Shown here: positions 1 through 6,102 of the stretch, piece by piece
Numbering within the stretch: position 1 is the first letter of the stretch
Layout: each line of letters opens with the position of its first letter
From: DATAVK01 sp036267755
GTDB taxonomy: Bacteria > Actinomycetota > Actinomycetes > JAFAQI01
Length of the DNA: 7,463 nt
Assembly (NCBI GenBank): GCA_036267755.1
Contig: DATAVK010000078.1
Location: 1 to 7,463, forward strand
Direction of reading: 5' to 3'
The notes under the pieces: model-generated
The model's database searches: none
The model's input: only the letters and a program-made list of their open reading frames with translations
What the model was told of the DNA's origin: nothing
Program-made: the position numbers and the translations under genes

Positions 1-452
1 CAGAGCAGCCAGACCCCGCGCGGCGGCGGCTCCTCGAGGGCTTTCAGCAACGCGTTGAGGGCCTGCTCCGTGAACCGATCGGCGTCCTCGACGACCGTCA
101 CCTGCCAGCGGCCGTTGGACGGCGCCAACGCCGAGCGAGCGACCAATCGCCGGGTCTCGGCGACGCTGTAGGAGAGCCCGGACGGCGTGACCACCTCGAC
201 ATCGGGGTGGGAGCCGGCGCCGACGGTGCGGCACTCGTGACACTCGCCACACCCACCGTCGGGGCACTGCAGCGCCGCCGCGAAGGCCCGAGCGGCCACC
301 GACCGGCCCGAGCCGGCCGGGCCGGTGAACAGCCAGGCGTGGGTCATCCCCGCACCGGCCTCGCCGCGCAGCACCGCCTGTGCGGCGCTCAGGGCCTGCT
401 GTAGCTGCTCCACCACCCGGTCCTGGCCGACCAGCGAGTCGAAGCTGCTCAC
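1..452 (-). CDS. holB: DNA polymerase III delta' subunit (clamp loader), 3' part cut by window edge
   Basis: This is the N-terminal 150 residues of the delta' subunit, part of the clamp loader that opens the beta clamp and places it on primed DNA. The reading frame starts MSSFDSLVGQDRVVEQL, the usual opening of the family. It has a P-loop-like GPAGSGRS (residues 44-51) in which Arg replaces the Walker A Lys, as expected for the ATPase-inactive delta' subunit. Four cysteines follow (C63, C68, C71, C74), matching the zinc module of clamp-loader AAA+ subunits, and then EDADRFTEQALNALLKALEE (122-141), the conserved Walker B/sensor region. The frame is still open at base 1, so the rest of the AAA+ domain and the collar domain lie outside. 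The start chosen is GTG at 450-452, overlapping the upstream stop as GTGA, with GGGA seven bases upstream. A dnaX (gamma/tau) fragment is the main alternative, but the missing Walker Lys argues for delta'. Confidence 0.93.
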   Translation of the reverse strand, partial: MSSFDSLVGQDRVVEQLQQALSAAQAVLRGEAGAGMTHAWLFTGPAGSGRSVAARAFAAALQCPDGGCGECHECRTVGAGSHPDVEVVTPSGLSYSVAETRRLVARSALAPSNGRWQVTVVEDADRFTEQALNALLKALEEPPPRGVWLL

Positions 453-2644
453 GGTCGCGTCCCGGCGTACGTCGGGTCGGCCGGTGCCGACGGCTCGGCT
501 TGCGTCACGTCAGGCACCGGTAGCAGCGCACGCACCCGGGCGAGCACCGCCGCGTGGGTCCGCTCGATCGGTGCGGTCGCATCGAGGACGAGGTAGCGAC
601 CGCGGCCCTGCCGGGCGAGCGTGAGGAAGCACTTGCGGACCCGGCGATGGAAGTCCAGGGTCTCCGACTCGAGCCGGTCGGCCGGCCCGAGCCGCTCCGC
701 CCGGCGCAGCCCGAGGACCGGGTCGATGTCGAGCAGCACGGTGAGGTCGGGTCGCAGGCCGCCGGTCGCCCAGACCGACAGCCGGCGGACATCCGACTCT
801 GGCAGCTCACGTCCACCAGACTGGTAGGCGATCGAGGAATCGACGTACCGGTCGGTGATGACCACGGCACCGCGCTCGAGTGCCGGCCGCAGCACGTCGG
901 TGGAGTGCTGGGCCCGGTCGGCGGCATAGAGCATCGCCTCGGCGACCGGGGTCAGGCCGGCACTGGCCGGGTCGAGCAGCACCTCGCGCAGTCGGACGCC
1001 GACCGCGGTGGAGCCGGGCTCGGCGGTCACGACCACCTCACGGCCGTCGGTGGCCAAGGCCGCCGCCAGCCGGCGTACCTGGGTGGACTTGCCCGATCCC
1101 TCGCCACCCTCGAAGGCGATGAACAGGCCGGACGTGGTGCCTCGGCCGACCTGCGGCGACCGACGGCGCAGGGCAGCCACGATGTCGGCGCGCAGCGGGA
1201 CATCGCTGCGATCGTCCATCAGTCGATAGCAGAAGGCGCCAAGCAGTACGGCGATAGCGCCGGCCCCGAACAGCACCCAGGTGATGCCGTCCATCCGGAT
1301 CTGGGCCCGGTCGACGGTCAGGACGTGCAGGCCGATCCGGCCGGCCAACAGTGGGGCCAGGGCCACCGCGACCAGCAGCACGATCCGCATCAGGTTGTAG
1401 ATGAAGGCGAAGGTGCGGCCGCGCAGGTCGTCCGGGACACCGGCGCCGACGAGGGTCAGCGCGACCACCCACACCGTGCCTGCCCAGAAGCCCAGCAGCC
1501 CGGTCATGACGATCGCGAGCGCCAGGTTGGGGACGACGGCGTCGATCGCCAGGGTGATGCCACAGGCGCCGATGGCGAGCCCGACGACGCGGCGGCGCGG
1601 GAAGCTGCCGATCAGCCGGGGTCCCAGGAACATCCCGCTCGCCAAGCCGATGAACACCGTCCCGAACAGCGTGCCGTAGGCAGCGTTACCGCCGCCGAGG
1701 TCGGTCTTAGCGAACGACTGCGACAAACCGATGACGGCGGCGCCGGCACCGGTGGCGCCGCAGATGCCGATCACCAGGCCCTTGAGCCAGCGCTCGGTCC
1801 CGAGGTACCTCGCTCCCTGGGTGATCGACTGCCAGAAGCCGATCTGCTCGCCCTCCACCCCCGGCGAGGTGGCCTCGGCCGGCGACTTGGCCCGGTCGAT
1901 CTCCGAGAGGTTGACGATGGTGAGCGCCGATATCGCAAATGTCGCCGCGTCGATGTAGAGCGCGAGGTCGACGGGGTTGGTGCGGAAGAACGAGAAGTTG
2001 TGCGCCAGCACCCGGGTCACGAACGCGAGCGCTGAGAACACCGCCGCGGCCACCGCGCCGAAGCCATAGGTCGTGACCAGGTTGAGCTGGTTGGCGTCCT
2101 CGAGCTTGCTCGGCGGGACCAGGTTGGGGATCGACGCTTCCTTGGACGGGATCCAGAACAGGCTCGCGCACTCGATGAGGAACGTCGCCGCGAACAACCA
2201 CGGCAGCGACTGCCAGAACGGGATCGAGACGTAGAGGCCGAACCGGATGACGTCGGTGACGACCATCGTCGTACGCCGGTTGAAGCGGTCGGCCCAGGCG
2301 CCTGCGATCGGGCCGATCAGCAGCGCCGGGAGCAGCCGGACGAACAGCACCCCAGCGACGGCATAGAGCTGGCCGGAGTACGACGCGGTGAGCTGCGAGG
2401 CCAGCGCCGTGATGGCGAGGAAGCCGAGCCAGTCGCCCAGGCTCGACAGCGACAGCGAGATCCACAGCCGGCGAAACCCCTTGATCGCGAGCACGCTGCG
2501 CACCTCGCGCTCTTGCGGCGGCGCGGCCGCGACCTCACCGAGGTCGCGGACGTGCGCACCGTTGCGTTGCAGCCGACGAAATGCTGGGATGACCGGCTCC
2601 TCGATCAGGGGTCCGTTCGATCGTAGCGAGCGCGGCGTCACCAA
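449..2644 (-). CDS. tmk: Bifunctional MFS-type membrane protein / dTMP kinase fusion
   Basis: This 731-residue protein joins a membrane transporter-like domain to thymidylate kinase, which phosphorylates dTMP to dTDP using ATP. Residues 58-475 form about 12 hydrophobic segments of the major facilitator superfamily, with a motif A-like GAWADRFNRR at 115-124 after TM2 and a second basic loop at 341-352. A polar linker (about 476-504) leads to the kinase at 505-710. There it has the P-loop GGEGSGKST (513-521), AEPGST (541-546, usually REPGGT), DRYVDSSIAYQ (598-608) and a LID region with RLGPADRLE (651-659). The last 20 residues look disordered. Actinobacterial proteins with this architecture are known by annotation; the transported substrate, if any, is not. 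The kinase half keeps its main motifs and is probably active and held at the membrane on the cytoplasmic side. The start is uncertain: TTG at 2644 gives the longest frame, but GTG at 2641 is better spaced from GGTGGA, and GTG at 2494 (V51) has GAGG eight bases upstream and sits just before the conserved region. The gene overlaps holB by four bases. Confidence 0.9.
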   Translation of the reverse strand: MVTPRSLRSNGPLIEEPVIPAFRRLQRNGAHVRDLGEVAAAPPQEREVRSVLAIKGFRRLWISLSLSSLGDWLGFLAITALASQLTASYSGQLYAVAGVLFVRLLPALLIGPIAGAWADRFNRRTTMVVTDVIRFGLYVSIPFWQSLPWLFAATFLIECASLFWIPSKEASIPNLVPPSKLEDANQLNLVTTYGFGAVAAAVFSALAFVTRVLAHNFSFFRTNPVDLALYIDAATFAISALTIVNLSEIDRAKSPAEATSPGVEGEQIGFWQSITQGARYLGTERWLKGLVIGICGATGAGAAVIGLSQSFAKTDLGGGNAAYGTLFGTVFIGLASGMFLGPRLIGSFPRRRVVGLAIGACGITLAIDAVVPNLALAIVMTGLLGFWAGTVWVVALTLVGAGVPDDLRGRTFAFIYNLMRIVLLVAVALAPLLAGRIGLHVLTVDRAQIRMDGITWVLFGAGAIAVLLGAFCYRLMDDRSDVPLRADIVAALRRRSPQVGRGTTSGLFIAFEGGEGSGKSTQVRRLAAALATDGREVVVTAEPGSTAVGVRLREVLLDPASAGLTPVAEAMLYAADRAQHSTDVLRPALERGAVVITDRYVDSSIAYQSGGRELPESDVRRLSVWATGGLRPDLTVLLDIDPVLGLRRAERLGPADRLESETLDFHRRVRKCFLTLARQGRGRYLVLDATAPIERTHAAVLARVRALLPVPDVTQAEPSAPADPTYAGTRP
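460..463 (-). promoter_or_regulatory. Probable ribosome binding site of holB, inside the end of tmk
   Basis: GGGA on the minus strand lies seven bases before the GTG at 452 and sits within the last codons of the kinase gene. Together with the GTGA stop/start overlap it supports translational coupling of holB to the upstream gene and decides the GTG start. Confidence 0.55.
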
Positions 2645-2693
2645 GATCCACCGTCAACATCACGATCCGGGCGAGCCAACGATCGATCGCTGA
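2645..2693. other. 49-base intergenic gap between topA and the MFS/tmk gene
   Basis: The gap holds a self-complementary CGATCGATCG at 2680-2689 and, next to the downstream start, GGTGGA on the minus strand (about 2647-2652), a modest ribosome binding site. There is no hairpin followed by a T run, so no intrinsic terminator is visible and read-through from topA is likely. Confidence 0.5.
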
Positions 2694-5468
2694 TCACTTC
2701 TTCTTGGGGGCAGCCTTCTTCGCCGCAGTCTTCTTGGCGGTTGACTTCTTGGCTGTCGTCTTCTTGGCAGCGGTCTTCTTGGCCGGCCCGCGTCGACTCG
2801 CGGTCTTCTTCGGCGCGGGGCCGCGAGCCCGTCGCTCGGCGAGCAGCTCGGCGGCCCGGTCCAGCGTGAGCTCCTCGATGCTGTCGCCCTTGCGCAGCGA
2901 TGCATTGGTCTCGCCGTCGGTCACGTAGGGACCGAACCGACCTTCCCGCACGACCATCGGCTTCCCGGACGACGGGTCGACACCGACCTCACGCAGCGGC
3001 GCGGCAGCGGCGCGGCGGCCCCGCGCCTTCGGCTGGGCCAGCAATGCCAGCGCCTCATCCAGCGTCACGGTGAACAGCGCGGGCTCGCTGTCCAGCGAGC
3101 GTGACTCCGTGCCGCGCTTCACGTACGGGCCGTAACGACCGTTCTGCGCGGTGACCGGCTCACCGTTCGCGGGATCGACGCCGAGCGTCCGCGGCAGGGT
3201 GAGCAGCCTGACGGCGTCGTCGAGGGTCACGTCGGCGACCGCCATGTCCTTGAACAGCGACGCCGTTCGGATTTCGCCGCCGTCCAGCGGCTGCGTCGTC
3301 ACATAGGGCCCGTAGCGCCCGCTGCGAACCAGGATCGGTTCCTGCGTCTCGGGATCCTGACCGAGCAGCCGCTCATCGCTGGTCTTGGTGAGCAGTTCCA
3401 TGGCGCGGTCGACCGTCAGCTCGTCCGGCGGCATGTCGTCGGGGATGCTCGCGCGGTCGTCGCCCTTCTGGACGTACGGGCCGTACCGGCCGACGCGGGC
3501 GACAACCGGCTCGCCGTCCTCAGCCATGCCCAGCGGCAGCGAGTTGACCTCGCGGGCGTCGATCTCACCCAGCCGGTCCTGCACGAGCGCCTTGAGACCG
3601 TGCGGGTCGCCATCGGAACCCGGGTCGTCGGAAGGGCCATCGATCGCGACCGCGTCTTCATCGCCGAAATAGAACCGGCTCAGCCACTGGTCGGACTGCG
3701 CGGTTCCGCTGGCGATCGCGTCGAGGTCATCCTCCATGGACGCCGTGAAGCCGTAGTCGACGAGCCGACCGAAGTGCTGCTCCAGCAGCCCGACGACGGC
3801 GAACGCGGTGAACGACGGCACCAGTGCGGTGCCACGCTTGAAGACATAGCCGCGGTCCTGGATGGTGCCGAGGATCGAGGCGTACGTCGACGGGCGACCG
3901 ATGCCCAGCTCCTCCAGCGCCTTGACCAGCGACGCTTCCGTGTAACGCGCGGGTGGCGACGTCGCGTGCGGCTGGGCCTCGATGCCGGCGGCGGTCAGCG
4001 GCTGCGCCTCCGTCACCTGCGGCAGCCGGCGCTCGCGGTCGTCGCGCTCGGTCGCATCGTCGGTGTCCTCGACGTACGCCCGCAGGAAGCCGGGGAAGGT
4101 GATGACCTTGCCGGACGCCGAGAACTCGCAGTCCTCACCGTTGGAGGACGCGCCAGCCACCCGAACGGTGACCGACCGTCCGACGGCGTCTGCCATCTGC
4201 GAGGCCACGGTCCGCTGCCAGATCAGCTCGTAGAGCCGGTACTCGTCGTTGCCGAGCTCGCCGCGTAGCGAGGCAGGGGTCCGGAACGAGTCGCCGGCCG
4301 GACGGATCGCCTCGTGGGCTTCCTGCGCGTTCTTGACCTTGCGGTTGTACTGCCGCGGCGAGTCGGGCACGTAGTCCGCGCCGTACAACTCTCGGGCTTG
4401 GGCCCGGGCGGCGGCCAGTGCCGTCTCGGACAGCGTCGTCGAGTCGGTCCGCATATAGGTGATGTAGCCGTTCTCGTAGAGCCGCTGTGCCAGCGACATC
4501 ACGAGCCGGGCGGTGAGCCGGAGCTTGCGCGAACCTTCCTGCTGCAGCGTGCTCGTCATGAACGGCGGGTACGGCGAACGCCGGTAGGGCCGCTCCTCGA
4601 CGCTGCGCACCGTGAACGACGTGTCGGCGAGCCGGGTCGCGAGCGCGCCCGCGGCCTCGCCGTCCAGTTGAACGACGTCACGGGAGAGCTGACCGCTCTC
4701 ATCGAAGTCCCGGCCGGTCGCGATCCGCTTGCCGTCCAGCGCCACCAGGGTGGCCTCGAACGACGTCGGGTCGCCGGGGGCCTGCGGCGGCCGGCCAGTG
4801 TCGAAGGTCGCCTCGAGGTCCCAGTACTCGGCCGACCGGAACCGGATCCGGGCCCGCTCTCGCTCGACCAGGAGTCGGGTCGCGACGGACTGCACCCGAC
4901 CGGCGGAAAGCCGCGGCATGACCTTCTTCCACAGCACGGGCGAGATCCCGTAGCCGTAGAGCCGGTCGACGATCCGGCGGGTCTCCTGCGCGTCGACCAG
5001 CGCCCGGTCGATGTCGCGCGGATGGGCGACCGCCTCCCGGATCGCGGAGGGGGTGATCTCGTGGAAGACCATGCGGTGCACGGGCACCCGCGGCTTGAGC
5101 ACCTCCAGCAGGTGCCAGGCGATCGCCTCGCCCTCGCGGTCCTCATCCGTCGCGAGCAGCAGCTCGTCGGCGTCCTTGAGCGCAGCCTTCAGCTTCGCGA
5201 CCTGCTGTCGCTTGTCGGCGTTGACGACGTACACCGGTGCGAAGCCGTTGTCGACGTCGATCCCGTAGGTCTTCCACAGGTGCTTCTGGGCAGGCGGCAT
5301 CTCGGCCGCGCCACCCGGCAGGTCGCGGATGTGCCCGATCGAGGACTCCACGACGTAGTCCGGACCGAGGTACCCCGCGATGGTGCGGGCCTTCGCGGGC
5401 GACTCGACGATGACCAGCCGGCGGCGGCCGTCGCCGTCCACCGGTGCTACATCAGAAGTCCTCGCCAC
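2694..5468 (-). CDS. topA: DNA topoisomerase I (type IA, omega protein)
   Basis: This 924-residue enzyme relaxes negative supercoils by passing one DNA strand through a transient break in the other. The TOPRIM domain has LVIVESPAKART (18-29, with catalytic E22) and TDEDREGEA (107-115, with metal-binding D108, D110 and E112). The nucleophile is Y338 in YITYMRTDST (335-344). QEAHEAIRP (382-390) and LGIGRPSTYA (521-530) are further type IA signatures. The C-terminal part has four repeats centred on GRYGPYV or GRFGPYV (near residues 660, 717, 777 and 843), then a Lys/Ala/Thr tail from about 887. The only cysteine is C447, so the E. coli zinc fingers are absent. This layout is typical of actinobacterial TopA, in which the basic tail is known to support DNA binding and processivity. 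The GTG start at 5466-5468 is backed by GAAGGGA seven bases upstream. As a supercoiling-controlled gene in other actinobacteria it may have its own promoter, but none is recognisable in the short gap upstream. The stop is TGA. Confidence 0.98.
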   Translation of the reverse strand: MARTSDVAPVDGDGRRRLVIVESPAKARTIAGYLGPDYVVESSIGHIRDLPGGAAEMPPAQKHLWKTYGIDVDNGFAPVYVVNADKRQQVAKLKAALKDADELLLATDEDREGEAIAWHLLEVLKPRVPVHRMVFHEITPSAIREAVAHPRDIDRALVDAQETRRIVDRLYGYGISPVLWKKVMPRLSAGRVQSVATRLLVERERARIRFRSAEYWDLEATFDTGRPPQAPGDPTSFEATLVALDGKRIATGRDFDESGQLSRDVVQLDGEAAGALATRLADTSFTVRSVEERPYRRSPYPPFMTSTLQQEGSRKLRLTARLVMSLAQRLYENGYITYMRTDSTTLSETALAAARAQARELYGADYVPDSPRQYNRKVKNAQEAHEAIRPAGDSFRTPASLRGELGNDEYRLYELIWQRTVASQMADAVGRSVTVRVAGASSNGEDCEFSASGKVITFPGFLRAYVEDTDDATERDDRERRLPQVTEAQPLTAAGIEAQPHATSPPARYTEASLVKALEELGIGRPSTYASILGTIQDRGYVFKRGTALVPSFTAFAVVGLLEQHFGRLVDYGFTASMEDDLDAIASGTAQSDQWLSRFYFGDEDAVAIDGPSDDPGSDGDPHGLKALVQDRLGEIDAREVNSLPLGMAEDGEPVVARVGRYGPYVQKGDDRASIPDDMPPDELTVDRAMELLTKTSDERLLGQDPETQEPILVRSGRYGPYVTTQPLDGGEIRTASLFKDMAVADVTLDDAVRLLTLPRTLGVDPANGEPVTAQNGRYGPYVKRGTESRSLDSEPALFTVTLDEALALLAQPKARGRRAAAAPLREVGVDPSSGKPMVVREGRFGPYVTDGETNASLRKGDSIEELTLDRAAELLAERRARGPAPKKTASRRGPAKKTAAKKTTAKKSTAKKTAAKKAAPKKK
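2697..2810 (-). repeat. Low-complexity Lys/Ala codon repeats encoding the TopA tail
   Basis: The last 38 codons of topA (residues 887-924) consist of near-repeats of the pattern AKKT/AKKA/AKKS, seen on the plus strand as recurring cttcttgg units. They encode a strongly basic, probably disordered tail. Similar lysine repeats end other actinobacterial TopA proteins and contact DNA. Such DNA can expand or contract by slippage, so length may vary between strains. Confidence 0.85.
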
Positions 5469-5475
5469 GCTCTAA

Positions 5476-5482
5476 TCCCTTC
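5476..5482 (-). promoter_or_regulatory. Ribosome binding site of topA
   Basis: Read on the minus strand, GAAGGGA lies seven bases before the GTG start of topA, in the 52-base gap after the upstream gene. It is a good match to the anti-Shine-Dalgarno sequence at normal spacing and fixes the start at 5468. The rest of the gap (5483-5520) has no clear -10/-35 pair or hairpin that I can identify. Confidence 0.75.
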
Positions 5483-5520
5483 GGTGCTACTCGGGGTGTT
5501 CGTTGACCTGGTCGCGCGTC

Positions 5521-6102
5521 CTAGTGTGCAGTCGGCCACGCGGCTGCAGGCACACCGGGCGGGGAGTCCCCGACCAGCTCGACCAGCCGAGCCAACCGCC
5601 TGCGCCCAACGATCCGGTACGCCGGACCATCGGCACGGGGACCCACCAAAACGCCGGGGATACCGGCGGCGGCGAGAGCGGACCCGATCGCGAGCCACGA
5701 CTGCTGATCGCTCGCGCCAAGCTGCAGCGTATACATGTCCGGCCCGGCCAGCCCTTCGGCGATGCACCACCAGCGCAGCCGGGGACCATCCAGCACCCAG
5801 CCGGCGGGGGGCATCTTGACCGCTCCCCGGGCCCAGCCGTCAGCGATCGGGTGCAGGTCGTCGAGCCAGGGCGTGCGCACCGTGACACCGACCTCGGCGG
5901 CCGCGGCCTCGGCGTCGATGCCGAGCTGCTCGGCCAGCTGGTGGACGAGGGCGTCGACCCGCCACGGCTGCTCGACGACGATCGAGATCCGGGCGGTGGC
6001 GTCGCGGCGAACCGCCTGGCCGTTACCGGCAAGCAGGCCGTCAAGATCGGCGAGGGCGGGCTCGCGCGCTGTCGAACCGAACAGCGACAGCTGGCCCGTC
6101 AT
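5521..6102 (-). CDS. Uncharacterised 193-aa protein with N-terminal clamp-binding-like motif
   Basis: I do not recognise a named family with confidence. The protein is soluble, with no signal peptide or membrane segment. It opens MTGQLSLFGS, and QLSLF (residues 4-8) exactly matches the bacterial beta-clamp-binding consensus QL(S/D)LF. The body appears to have two similar halves, each a hydrophobic helix ending in small residues, then strand, helix and strand: roughly 18-88 (LADLDGLLAGNG, then ARISIVVEQPW, a helix, VTVRTPW) and 103-178 (LRWWCIAEGLAG, then MYTLQLGASDQ, a helix, AYRIVGRRRLARLVELVG). This recalls the LAGLIDADG fold, with Asn at the expected acidic position of the first half. A short Pro/Ala-rich end follows. 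The start is the ATG at 6102, overlapping the methyltransferase stop as ATGA; the frame is open 15 codons further up, but that would bury it inside the neighbour. In Mycobacterium tuberculosis a conserved hypothetical of similar size, Rv3647c, sits upstream of topA and may be the counterpart; this is from memory and untested. The stop is TAG. Confidence 0.85.
   Translation of the reverse strand: MTGQLSLFGSTAREPALADLDGLLAGNGQAVRRDATARISIVVEQPWRVDALVHQLAEQLGIDAEAAAAEVGVTVRTPWLDDLHPIADGWARGAVKMPPAGWVLDGPRLRWWCIAEGLAGPDMYTLQLGASDQQSWLAIGSALAAAGIPGVLVGPRADGPAYRIVGRRRLARLVELVGDSPPGVPAAAWPTAH

Noticed and set aside
300..323. Arg in place of Lys in the delta' P-loop (GPAGSGRS)
   Set aside because: A degenerate Walker A is normal for delta', which does not hydrolyse ATP, so it is not evidence of decay or novelty.
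554..2035. Long plus-strand open frame of 493 codons
   Set aside because: It lies wholly antisense to the MFS/dTMP kinase gene, its protein is Gly/Arg/Asp-rich low complexity with no domain, and long antisense frames are expected in high-GC DNA.
2680..2689. Palindrome CGATCGATCG between topA and the MFS/tmk gene
   Set aside because: It is a short tandem of CGAT, common by chance, with no loop or T run to form a terminator and no known operator match.
5483..5520. Possible topA promoter in the 52-base gap
   Set aside because: I could not find a -10/-35 pair with acceptable spacing on the minus strand; TAG-containing hexamers there are too weak to call.
4314..5819. Plus-strand open frame of 501 codons crossing topA and the next gene
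   Set aside because: It is antisense to two well-supported genes and crosses their boundary; composition is typical of a shadow frame and no motif is visible.
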